Positions 1 through 6,212 of a stretch of DNA of 7,978 bases are shown piece after piece (position 1 is the stretch's first letter; every line of letters starts with the position of its first letter). The position numbers and the translations under genes are program-made. Source of the stretch: Flavobacteriaceae bacterium (lineage in GTDB: Bacteria > Bacteroidota > Bacteroidia > Flavobacteriales > Flavobacteriaceae); the NCBI GenBank assembly GCA_029253805.1, contig JAQWYU010000177.1, positions 1-7,978 of the forward strand. The letters run 5' to 3'. Under the pieces are notes generated by a model that worked only from the letters and a program-made list of their open reading frames with translations, made no database searches and was not told the DNA's origin.

Positions 1-672
1 CACATAGTTATTGCTAATGAGTACAGTTTTGAAATGTGGGATCGTCCTTTTAAGCTTATTTCAGAAGCCTACTACAAAAAGTTAAGTGATGTCAATCCCT
101 ACACAATTGAAAACGTTAGAATACGCTATTCAGCAGCTAATGATACAGAGGCATATAGTTATGGGATGGATCTACGCTTAAACGGAGAATTTGTTCCCGG
201 GAGTGAATCCTGGTTTTCCTTTGGATACTTAAAAACTGAAGAGAACATAAACAATCAGGGCTACATTGCTCGACCATCTGATCAACGTTTGAAATTTGGG
301 ATTCTGTTTCAGGACTACATTCCTCAGTTGCCAAATATGAAAATGTACTTAAACTTAGTTTATAATACAGGAGTTCCAGGTGGATCACCAAGTTACGTAA
401 GCCCATATACTTACCAAAATCGTTTACCAGACTATAAGAGAGCCGATGTTGGAATGTCCTATGTTATTATTGATTCTAATAAAAAAGGTATAAAAAAATG
501 GCAAAAAAGAATTAAAGAAATGTCAATAGGTCTCGAAATATTTAACATGTTTGATGTACAAAATTCAATCACTAACACTTGGGTAAGAGATGTTTATTCA
601 AAGCGGCAGTACTCTATACCAAATTATTTGACGCCTAGAGTTTTCAATTTTAGATTAGGGTTTCAATTTTAA
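1..672 (+). CDS. TonB-dependent outer-membrane receptor, C-terminal part (5' end outside window)
   Basis: The frame is open from base 1, so the 223 codons seen are the 3' end of a larger gene; the first ATG at 34 is internal and not a start. The protein shows the alternating, aromatic-rich strands of an outer-membrane beta-barrel, for example YSYGMDLRLNGEF and WFSFGYLKTEE. Next come the late-barrel signature RPSDQRLKFG, a GVPGGSP loop, the late barrel motif IGLEIFNMFD, and a final strand ending in phenylalanine (FNFRLGFQF), which is the BAM recognition signal. Family members import siderophores, vitamins, glycans or other ligands using TonB energy. The plug, the carboxypeptidase-like N-terminus common in Bacteroidota and the ligand-specific loops are not visible, so the substrate cannot be given. 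The stop codon overlaps that of the convergent cysteine desulfurase gene within a shared TTAA, with no terminator hairpin between them. Family assignment is firm; subfamily is unknown. Confidence 0.88.
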   Translation, partial: HIVIANEYSFEMWDRPFKLISEAYYKKLSDVNPYTIENVRIRYSAANDTEAYSYGMDLRLNGEFVPGSESWFSFGYLKTEENINNQGYIARPSDQRLKFGILFQDYIPQLPNMKMYLNLVYNTGVPGGSPSYVSPYTYQNRLPDYKRADVGMSYVIIDSNKKGIKKWQKRIKEMSIGLEIFNMFDVQNSITNTWVRDVYSKRQYSIPNYLTPRVFNFRLGFQF

Positions 673-1823
673 GAAATTGTTTCGTTTACCAAATCTTTAA
701 GAACAGATACAACACAGTCAAGCTCTTTTTTTGTATTGTAAACACTAAACGAAAAGCGAATTGAAGGCTTATTTAAATCATCTTTATTAAGAATTTCAGA
801 CAAAACGTGAGATCCTTTGCTGCTTCCACTTTGGCATGCACTTCCTTTTGAACATGCAATTCCTTTCAAATCCAGTTGAAAAAGAAACATTGGGGCACTT
901 GCTGAAGAAACAGGTAAACATATATTAACAATTGTATGAGTACTATTTGTAAAATCACTGCATGCGCCATTAAACTTTACTCCTGGGATGTTAATGGTTA
1001 GTTGAGATATAAAATATGTCTTTAGGTCAGTTACATATGAATTGTCATGAACTAAATTTTTAAGAGACAGATTCAATGCTTCGTCTAATCCAACAATATC
1101 ATGAATACTTTCGGTTCCAGCACGAATACCCCGTTCCTGGGTGCCACCAATAATTAAGGACTTAAGACCTGAATTTTTTCTAATAAAAGTAAATCCAATT
1201 CCTTTAGGGCCATGAAATTTGTGAGCACTCGCAACCAAAAAATCAATTGGAATTTCTTTTACATCTATTTTAAAATGACCTAAAGATTGAACGGTATCAC
1301 TATGAAAAAGCGCATTATTGTCCTTACACAAAACAGATACTCTTTTAATATCTAGAATATTTCCAATTTCATTATTTATATGCATTAACGAAACCAGAGT
1401 TGAAGAACTAAATTTTAAAAGTTTTTCTAAGTGATTGTAATCTACTGAACCGTTTTCTAGAATCTTGACATAACTGATTTTAATTGAATAATCTATCTCT
1501 AATTGCTCAACAGTGTGAAGAACGGCATGATGTTCAATTTTTGATGTAATTATATGATTAATTTTTAAATCTTTAACTGAAGATTTAAGAACTAAATTAT
1601 CAGCTTCAGTACCTCCAGATGTAAATATTATTTCAGATGGAGATGCATTAATATGTGAAGCTATTCTCTTTCTACAATTTTCAATAATTGATTTTGAGGA
1701 ACGCCCAAAACCATGAGTCGATGAGGCATTACCATAATTTGATATTAAGACATCTGACATCTTATCAACAACTTCATCTCTTATTTTAGTAGTAGCTGCG
1801 TTATCCAAGTAAATCGAGTTCAT
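669..1823 (-). CDS. Cysteine desulfurase (IscS/NifS-like, class V aminotransferase fold)
   Basis: This PLP enzyme removes sulfur from L-cysteine, giving alanine and an enzyme-bound persulfide for Fe-S clusters or thiolated tRNA. It is 384 aa, a usual length for the family. It begins with the canonical YLDNAATT (5-12) and then has NYGNASSTHGFGR (29-41). TSGGTEADN (68-76) binds PLP phosphate, a His pair EHH lies at 97-99, and HSDTVQ (174-179) stacks on the cofactor. The PLP lysine is K202 in SAHKFHGPKG, RAGTES is at 234-239, and the catalytic loop SKGSACQSG places the persulfide cysteine at C330. All key residues are present. The N-terminus MNSIYLDNAATT starts exactly where family members start, which supports this ATG. 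No IscU, SufE or IscR gene is adjacent, so the sulfur acceptor cannot be read from context and I leave the symbol blank. It is transcribed divergently from the lipoprotein gene and its stop overlaps that of the TonB receptor. Confidence 0.95.
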   Translation of the reverse strand: MNSIYLDNAATTKIRDEVVDKMSDVLISNYGNASSTHGFGRSSKSIIENCRKRIASHINASPSEIIFTSGGTEADNLVLKSSVKDLKINHIITSKIEHHAVLHTVEQLEIDYSIKISYVKILENGSVDYNHLEKLLKFSSSTLVSLMHINNEIGNILDIKRVSVLCKDNNALFHSDTVQSLGHFKIDVKEIPIDFLVASAHKFHGPKGIGFTFIRKNSGLKSLIIGGTQERGIRAGTESIHDIVGLDEALNLSLKNLVHDNSYVTDLKTYFISQLTINIPGVKFNGACSDFTNSTHTIVNICLPVSSASAPMFLFQLDLKGIACSKGSACQSGSSKGSHVLSEILNKDDLNKPSIRFSFSVYNTKKELDCVVSVLKDLVNETIS

Positions 1824-1837
1824 AATTCAAATTTTTT

Positions 1838-1868
1838 CAAAAATAGTAAAATAAAATTATAGTCGAAA
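1838..1868 (-). promoter_or_regulatory. Candidate Bacteroidota-type promoter of the cysteine desulfurase gene
   Basis: On the minus strand TATTTTTG (plus coordinates 1838-1845) matches the Bacteroidota -7 consensus TAnnTTTG exactly. It lies 14 bp before the ATG at 1823. A TTTC at 1868-1865, 19 bp upstream of the box, is a weak match to the -33 element TTTG. Such a position implies a very short leader of roughly 8-10 nt. This is inferred from the pattern only. Confidence 0.4.
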
Positions 1869-1883
1869 TAATTCGAATTATTT
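1866..1883. promoter_or_regulatory. 18-bp perfect palindrome between divergent promoters; possible operator
   Basis: AAATAATTCGAATTATTT equals its own reverse complement over all 18 bases, centred between 1874 and 1875. It lies almost midway between the two divergent -7 boxes at 1838-1845 and 1895-1902, and it overlaps the -33 position of the rightward promoter. The perfect symmetry and central position fit a dimeric regulator site acting on both genes. AT-rich DNA yields palindromes by chance more easily, so this is a candidate only; no regulator gene is adjacent. Confidence 0.35.
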
Positions 1884-1902
1884 AACAATTCAGTTATTTT
1901 TG
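1872..1902 (+). promoter_or_regulatory. Candidate Bacteroidota-type promoter of the TSP3 lipoprotein gene
   Basis: TATTTTTG at 1895-1902 matches the -7 consensus TAnnTTTG exactly. TTCG at 1872-1875 matches three of four bases of the -33 element TTTG, with a spacing of 19 bp, which is within the known 19-21 bp range. Transcription would start near 1908-1910, leaving a leader of about a dozen bases before the ATG at 1921. The -7 box is identical to the one on the opposite strand for the cysteine desulfurase gene. Confidence 0.5.
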
Positions 1903-1920
1903 TAATATAATATTTAAACT

Positions 1921-2778
1921 ATGCGATACATTTTGGTTTTTGTTCTTACTGTTTATAATTTTTCGTGCAACGATGGAGACGTTATTTCTGTTCAATTAGA
2001 TTTTGATAAAAATTTAACTCTGTGTGGTAACGAAACATCACAAAATTATATTTTATATGACACAAAAAACACTCCATTTGAGTCACTTACTCTTCTATTC
2101 AACAATAACTCACAAGTGCAATCAATATTCAATACTGAGAACTCAGGAGATATACAAACTATACCAATAAATGGAAATTCTGTTAAATTTAATTACAGAA
2201 CTTACAACGCTGATCCAAATAACTATATATGTCAAGATATTCCTGATGCTAATGTTTCTGTAATAACTAATTACGAAGCTTTGAGTGGAAACGCTGTATT
2301 TACTACTACTTTTTTAGATGACGATAATGATGGAATTCCGACAGCTTTGGAATTCGATGGAGACACAGATAATGATGGAATACCTAACTACAAAGACAAT
2401 GACGACGATGGAGATAATGTCCCAACTATAAATGAAAAACCTGACCCCAATGGAGATGGAGATTTAGCTGACATGCAGGACACAGATGGAGATTTAATTC
2501 CTGATTATTTAGATAACGACGATGATGGAGATGGGACATTGACAAAGTTAGAAGACGAAAATAATAATGGTAATTTATTCGACGACCTCGCTACTGGTGC
2601 AGCTGTAGCTCGATATTTAGACGATACTGTAATGACAGCATTTGAAAGCGATATTTCAAATTCTAATGAATTTAGCAGAGATTTTACAGTGAATGTTACT
2701 CTTGAAAACATAGATATATCTATTCTATCTACGGATAGTTTTTTCTTGGGTTCTTACGAATATTCTATTGATTATTAA
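1921..2778 (+). CDS. Predicted surface lipoprotein with thrombospondin type-3 (calcium-binding) repeats
   Basis: The 285-aa protein has a short N-terminal hydrophobic stretch (ILVFVLTVY, 3-11) followed by NFSC, so C16 is the likely lipidated cysteine, although this is not a textbook lipobox. The residues after it, NDGD, are acidic, as in the lipoprotein export signal that sends Bacteroidota lipoproteins to the cell surface. Residues about 25-130 form an Asn/Thr-rich, probably beta-structured domain with two further cysteines (C35, C104). Residues 133-222 hold Asp-rich repeats such as DDDNDGIP, DTDNDGIPNY and DTDGDLIPDYLDNDDDGDG, which are thrombospondin type-3 calcium-binding motifs. The tail (223-285) has strand-like segments, FTVNVTLENIDISIL. 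Such proteins are common in Flavobacteriia and usually unnamed; role and partner are unknown. The gene stands alone with its own promoter, and its stop shares a TTAA with the convergent Smr gene. Confidence 0.85.
   Translation: MRYILVFVLTVYNFSCNDGDVISVQLDFDKNLTLCGNETSQNYILYDTKNTPFESLTLLFNNNSQVQSIFNTENSGDIQTIPINGNSVKFNYRTYNADPNNYICQDIPDANVSVITNYEALSGNAVFTTTFLDDDNDGIPTALEFDGDTDNDGIPNYKDNDDDGDNVPTINEKPDPNGDGDLADMQDTDGDLIPDYLDNDDDGDGTLTKLEDENNNGNLFDDLATGAAVARYLDDTVMTAFESDISNSNEFSRDFTVNVTLENIDISILSTDSFFLGSYEYSIDY
2317..2586 (+). repeat. Coding repeats for thrombospondin type-3 motifs
   Basis: Within the lipoprotein gene, degenerate GAT/GAC-rich units of roughly 36-75 bases encode successive D-x-D-x-D-G-I/L-P motifs, at residues 133-140, 147-154, 160-166 and 187-194, and the closing 198-205. 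The units have diverged at the nucleotide level, so this is an old protein repeat rather than a recently expanded tandem array. Confidence 0.7.
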
Positions 2779-3335
2779 CTGATTTTTGATTGAAATATAT
2801 AAACTTCCGTAGCTCCCTGACCGAACTCTTGATAATTAGCATCATAGTACTTTAATTTATCATAACGTTTAAATAAATACTCAAGTTCAATTTTTAAAAT
2901 GCCTGCTCCTAACCCATGAATGAAAATTATACGTTGCCTACGTTGTTGAATTGCAGCTTCTAAATATCGTTTGGCTGTTTCTAATTGTAAATTAAGTATA
3001 TCTTGATTTTCCATTCCCCTGGTATTTTTCACTAGCTGGTTTACATGTAGGTCGATAACTATTCTATCCTTGTTTCTAACTTTGGAGCTAATTTTTGGAG
3101 GAGTATATTTCTTATTTGACTCTTTTTCTATTAACACATTATTAATAGAAGTGTTAGAAAACAAAAATTGTGAACTCATTAAATTTTGTTTCATTTTCAC
3201 TAATTCACTAGAATTAAAAATCAAATCAAAACCTGTGGAGGTAGCTACTGTTATATCTGAACCATCAATGTTTATAATTATTCCCGACAAATCATCGTCT
3301 AAAACTGCTACTGAGTCATTAATTTTAAATTTCAT
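2775..3335 (-). CDS. Smr-domain protein (MutS2 C-terminal-like nuclease/nucleic-acid-binding domain)
   Basis: This 186-aa protein ends in a complete Smr domain. Its LDLH-type motif is IDLHVNQL (94-101), the glycine-rich core is IIFIHGLGAGILK (136-148), and the last conserved strand is YYDANYQEFGQGATEVYIF (163-181). D95 and H97 are the residues linked to endonuclease activity in active Smr proteins. The first about 70 residues contain a small beta-barrel-like region beginning KINDSVAVLDDDLSGII, as in the short Smr proteins of Bacteroidota. There is no MutS ATPase, so this is not MutS2 itself. Known Smr domains cut or bind branched DNA or act on stalled ribosome mRNAs; which applies here is unknown. 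Its ATG overlaps the TGA of the upstream 66-aa membrane protein gene as ATGA, which points to translational coupling. Its stop overlaps the lipoprotein stop. The family is certain, the substrate is not. Confidence 0.9.
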   Translation of the reverse strand: MKFKINDSVAVLDDDLSGIIINIDGSDITVATSTGFDLIFNSSELVKMKQNLMSSQFLFSNTSINNVLIEKESNKKYTPPKISSKVRNKDRIVIDLHVNQLVKNTRGMENQDILNLQLETAKRYLEAAIQQRRQRIIFIHGLGAGILKIELEYLFKRYDKLKYYDANYQEFGQGATEVYIFQSKIS

Positions 3336-3532
3336 TCTTCTTCGTCGTATTCAACAAATGATTCATTTTTAGTATGATCTTCTATTCCTTTAGCAAGGTT
3401 ATATAAGGAAAACATTACAAGACTTAAACCAAATATCTTGATTAAAACATGTACAAAAAAGACAAATTCTTGGAATAAAACCAAAAAAAATCCTATTAAA
3501 AAACATATTAAATAAAAAGACCTAAAAGACAT
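3332..3532 (-). CDS. Small two-helix membrane protein coupled to the Smr gene
   Basis: The 66-aa product has hydrophobic segments at about residues 5-20 (SFYLICFLIGFFLVLF) and 23-46, separated by only a short turn, so it can form a helical hairpin in the inner membrane. A charged tail follows and ends in the acidic EYDEEE. I recognise no named domain. The reading is supported by its position: its TGA overlaps the start of the Smr gene by four bases (ATGA), and a good -7 promoter box sits 20 bp upstream of its ATG. No other plausible frame explains this stretch. It is the first gene of a two-gene unit. It may anchor or regulate the Smr protein, but that is only a guess from coupling. Confidence 0.72.
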   Translation of the reverse strand: MSFRSFYLICFLIGFFLVLFQEFVFFVHVLIKIFGLSLVMFSLYNLAKGIEDHTKNESFVEYDEEE

Positions 3533-3551
3533 ATTTATATAATTTATGATT

Positions 3552-3559
3552 CAAAATTA
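3552..3559 (-). promoter_or_regulatory. Candidate -7 box for the membrane protein/Smr operon
   Basis: Read on the minus strand, TAATTTTG matches TAnnTTTG exactly and lies 19 bases upstream of the ATG at 3532. I found no convincing TTTG at the -33 position (about 3579-3584), so only half of the promoter is supported. Confidence 0.35.
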
Positions 3560-3573
3560 CAGCTTTAGAATCA

Positions 3574-3906
3574 ATGATAATGATAATTTTTTATTACAAA
3601 AAAATTTTTTTTTTAACGTTTTTAAAATCAAGACTATTTGTGGACACTAATCGTTGGGATTTTAGTGTAACGGGCTCTGAAAATGTCTCAAGGGTTTCAT
3701 TTGACGATATTGAACACTCTATAGAGGATATATCAAATAGAATAATCGGCGGTTGGAAGTCATCCCCACCACATAATGAAGCGCTGTTAAGTAAATTTTC
3801 AAATGTAGGTGCAGTTAGTTGTGGTGATGGTACAAAATTAAACAATGGTAGTATCGTAAGAAGAAAATACTCGACTTTCGTTGTTTGGATTAAACCTATT
3901 CAATAG
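3574..3906 (+). pseudogene. CAP/SCP-domain protein remnant, C-terminal half only
   Basis: From about residue 24 on, this 110-codon frame resembles the second half of a CAP (SCP/PR-1) domain. GSENVS (34-39) supplies the conserved Glu, IIGGWKSSPPHNEALL (57-72) supplies the W-x-x-S-x-x-H-x-x-x-L motif with the conserved His at 67, FSNVGAVSC (75-83) matches the I/V-G-V-G strand, and YSTFVVWIK (99-107) fits the closing strand. The first half of the domain is missing, with its two helices and the first His of the tetrad, and so is any signal peptide. The first about 20 residues (MIMIIFYYKKIFFLTFLKSR) come from A/T homopolymer-rich DNA and look like chance reading. An in-frame TGA stands at 3547. 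Intact CAP proteins are usually secreted. I infer a 5'-truncated gene; a short functional protein is a less likely alternative. It converges on, and overlaps by 11 bp, another remnant. Confidence 0.55.
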
Positions 3907-4285
3907 CAATAGGAACACAAGGGTCAAATGAGCCTATTGATGCACTTGTTGATGGTGACACATCACGAGCTCCTACACCAAAAGGTTCCTCAGGTCCGTA
4001 CACTATTCTCTTTGTATTTTCACCATCTATTTCTTCATCAATTTAAGCAGATACCATAGGGGCCTTTACGTGATATTAATTCCCTGGTCGTCCGTTTCTA
4101 TTCGGCCTTAGTAATACACCTTAAGTTCTTTTAATAGTTATACATACCTTTCCGTTTTTTCTAATAACTAATATCCCTTGTTGACCTGTGTCTCTAATCG
4201 AATAAAAAAAATTAATGATGCCACACAAAATCCCGATGATTACGAAATAAAACTTCAATGCTACGAATACATCAAATAATAGCAT
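3896..4285 (-). pseudogene. Membrane-anchored protein of unknown family, frame interrupted by three in-frame TAA codons
   Basis: On the minus strand one frame runs 130 codons from an ATG at 4285 to a TAG at 3898-3896, with TAA at codons 55 (4123-4121), 70 (4078-4076) and 81 (4045-4043) but no shift of frame. The first 54 codons give a hydrophobic segment (FVALKFYFVIIGILCGIINFF, about residues 7-27, quoted in part) and then a polar strand pattern, RDTGQQGILVIRKNGKV. After the stops the frame continues with protein-like sequence rather than AT-rich noise: LLRPNRNGRPGN, YHVKAPMVSA, then KRIVYGPEEPFGVGARDV and a tail ending FDPCVPIAIE. I do not recognise the family. The likeliest reading is a gene inactivated by nonsense mutations, since CAA, GAA or AAA become TAA by one change. 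Alternatives are a real 54-aa membrane peptide with an untranslated tail, or chance. It overlaps the convergent CAP remnant by 11 bp. Confidence 0.45.
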
Positions 4286-4542
4286 TAATTATCTTAATAA
4301 TCAATTTGCTATACCTTAATTATAATGTATTACTTATATTTTAATGAAGACTTGATTATATATTCCAAGAGTTCCTAAAAGTTATGAAATAAATTTAGAA
4401 AAAAATTAAAATAAATATTTACTACCCCATTAATTTAAAAAAAAGGGATTTGTGTTATTATATAATTTTAAAGTCAAATGAAGATTAACGTTTCGTTAGT
4501 AATAATATGTTTGATTATTAGTTAATTTTACAACAACTAACA
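4286..4542. other. AT-rich intergenic stretch, no gene seen
   Basis: This 257-bp region is very AT-rich, with A-runs such as those around 4401-4445, and only trivial open frames on both strands. I saw no RNA gene, transposon end, direct repeat flanking the neighbouring remnants or strong hairpin. Its right end must contain the gapN promoter. Together with the two remnants it forms about 1 kb without a clearly intact gene. Confidence 0.6.
4506..4513 (+). promoter_or_regulatory. Candidate -7 box for gapN
   Basis: TATGTTTG matches the Bacteroidota -7 consensus TAnnTTTG exactly and lies 29 bp before the gapN ATG at 4543, which would give a leader of about 20 nt. The -33 position around 4482-4486 has no good TTTG, so the promoter is only partly supported. 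Confidence 0.35.
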
Positions 4543-6138
4543 ATGGATTATATGATTTTCAACAAAGCTCCAGAAGCATATTTAATTAACGACTTAATCA
4601 AACAAACTAAATATTTAGTAAATGGCGAGTTGAAAGAATGGACGGGAAAAATGACTAATGTGTACTCTACCATTTCGTCAACCGAAAATTACCAACCAAC
4701 ACTACTTGGAAGCGTTCCTGAACTCACAAAAGACCAAGCCCTTGAAGCGTTAAATGCAGCATCAAATGCGTACAATAATGGTCAAGGGATATGGCCAACA
4801 ATGAAAGTTGGAGATCGAATTTCATGTATGGAAAAATTTGCTAATCAAATGAAAACCAAACGTGCTACTGTTGTGAAATATCTCATGTGGGAAATTGGTA
4901 AAAACCTAGCTGATTCAGAAAAAGAATTTGATAGAACCGTTGATTATATTTATGATACAATAGATGACTACAAACAATTGGATCGTAATTCAGCAAAATT
5001 TGAAAAAAATTCAGGAGTTCATGCACACATACGTAGAGGACCCATCGGTGTCGTTTTATGTTTGGGCCCGTATAACTACCCCTTAAACGAAACATTTGCT
5101 TTACTCATACCTGCATTGATTATGGGAAACACTGCTGTGTTTAAACCAGCTAAGCTTGGTGTTTTATTATTATCTCCCCTAATGGAAGCTTTTCAAAACA
5201 GTTTTCCAAATGGAGTTGTAAACGTTTTATACGGACGTGGACGTGTTCTTGCTACTCCAATTATGGAAACAGGAAAAATAGACGTCCTTGCTTTAATAGG
5301 GCACAGTAGTTCAGCTAATGCATTACAAAATAGCCATCCAAAAAGTAACCGTTTAAGATCAGTTCTAGGGTTAGAAGCGAAAAACCCAGGTATTATACTA
5401 CCAGACGCAGATCTAAATCTTGCTGTAGACGAATGTATAGCTGGTACGTTATCATTTAATGGACAACGATGTACAGCTCTCAAAATATTATATGTTCACG
5501 AAAGTATTTCAGAAGATTTTAACAAGCGTTTTTGTGAAAAAGTAGATTCATTAAAGTTTGGAAATCCATGGGAAGATGGTGTGAAGTTAACGCCTCTTCC
5601 AGAACCAAACAAACCAGCGTATATCAAAGCTTTGATTGAAGACGCTCAAAGTAAAGGAGCAAAAATATTAAATTCTAAAGGAGGAAAGGTTACTGATAAT
5701 TATATATATCCAGCAGTGATTTCAAATGTAAATAAAACAATGAACCTATATGCTGAAGAGCAATTTGGACCTGTAATTCCGATAATTACATTTACAGATG
5801 TTCAACAAGTGTTGGATGATATGGCAGAATCAAATTACGGACAACAAGTAAGTATATTTGGCGAAAAAGTAAACACATTAGCTCCTTTGATTGATGTCTT
5901 AGTAAACCTAGTTTGTAGAGTCAACTTAAACAGTTCCTGCCAACGGGGTCCGGATGTATTTCCTTTTACCGGTAGAAAAGATTCAGCTTTTAGCACCTTG
6001 AGTGTTAGAGACGCATTACGATCTTTTTCTATAAGAACTTTTGTGGCATCTAAAGAGAACAGTGCAAATAACTCTATTTTAAAAGATCTTTTAGAGTCAA
6101 AAAAATCAAACTTTATAAGTACAGAATATTTGCTTTAA
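4543..6138 (+). CDS. gapN: Non-phosphorylating NADP-dependent glyceraldehyde-3-phosphate dehydrogenase
   Basis: GapN oxidises glyceraldehyde 3-phosphate irreversibly to 3-phosphoglycerate and makes NADPH. It bypasses GAPDH and phosphoglycerate kinase and so gives up one ATP. The 531-aa protein is a full aldehyde dehydrogenase. It has the oxyanion Asn in GPYNYP (N178), the cofactor-binding Lys in FKPAK (K201), the general base Glu in GLEAKNP (E278), the nucleophile in [10 protein letters not shown] (C310), and the EEQFGP motif (405-410, E406). The late segments [20 protein letters not shown] (453-472, 20 residues) and PFTGRKDS (474-481) are those of the flavobacterial GapN group rather than of general aldehyde dehydrogenases. 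All catalytic residues are present. The ATG at 4543 is chosen because a candidate -7 box lies just upstream; a second ATG three codons on (4552) is possible. The gene faces rocD tail to tail across 74 bp. Confidence 0.92.
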   Translation: MDYMIFNKAPEAYLINDLIKQTKYLVNGELKEWTGKMTNVYSTISSTENYQPTLLGSVPELTKDQALEALNAASNAYNNGQGIWPTMKVGDRISCMEKFANQMKTKRATVVKYLMWEIGKNLADSEKEFDRTVDYIYDTIDDYKQLDRNSAKFEKNSGVHAHIRRGPIGVVLCLGPYNYPLNETFALLIPALIMGNTAVFKPAKLGVLLLSPLMEAFQNSFPNGVVNVLYGRGRVLATPIMETGKIDVLALIGHSSSANALQNSHPKSNRLRSVLGLEAKNPGIILPDADLNLAVDECIAGTLSFNGQRCTALKILYVHESISEDFNKRFCEKVDSLKFGNPWEDGVKLTPLPEPNKPAYIKALIEDAQSKGAKILNSKGGKVTDNYIYPAVISNVNKTMNLYAEEQFGPVIPIITFTDVQQVLDDMAESNYGQQVSIFGEKVNTLAPLIDVLVNLVCRVNLNSSCQRGPDVFPFTGRKDSAFSTLSVRDALRSFSIRTFVASKENSANNSILKDLLESKKSNFISTEYLL

Positions 6139-6212
6139 TGCTCAATTTCATATAATACTAACTGACCACTTTTTCTAATGGTTCGTTTCATATGTATTGA
6201 AATATTAAAAAA

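Noticed and set aside
137..406. Minus-strand open frame of 89 codons in the TonB receptor gene
   Set aside because: Antisense to clear beta-barrel coding sequence with no recognisable features of its own.
3070..3372. Plus-strand open frame of 100 codons across the Smr gene start
   Set aside because: Antisense to a gene with clear Smr motifs and to the coupled start; its F/L/S-rich content is what antisense AT-rich DNA gives.
3594..3845. Minus-strand open frame opposite the CAP remnant
   Set aside because: The plus strand carries recognisable CAP motifs (SENV, WKSSPPHN); the minus frame shows none and is best seen as its shadow.
4121..4285. Stand-alone 54-aa membrane peptide gene
   Set aside because: Possible, but the same frame continues protein-like through three TAA codons to 3896, so I annotate the whole frame as a probable pseudogene instead. 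No promoter box was found upstream of 4285.
3533..4542. Insertion sequence, integron, CRISPR array or phage attachment site in the gene-poor stretch
   Set aside because: No terminal inverted repeats, transposase motifs, regularly spaced repeats, tRNA end or flanking duplication could be found by eye.
5193..5483. Minus-strand open frame of 96 codons inside gapN
   Set aside because: It lies wholly inside the well-supported gapN coding frame, including the catalytic region, and has no family resemblance.
6142..6200. Imperfect inverted repeat between gapN and rocD (TCAAT-TT-CATAT against ATATG-T-ATTGA) as a bidirectional terminator
   Set aside because: The two 5-bp arms are AT-rich, split by an asymmetric internal loop, and enclose about 36 bases; no clear U-tract follows. 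Too weak to call.
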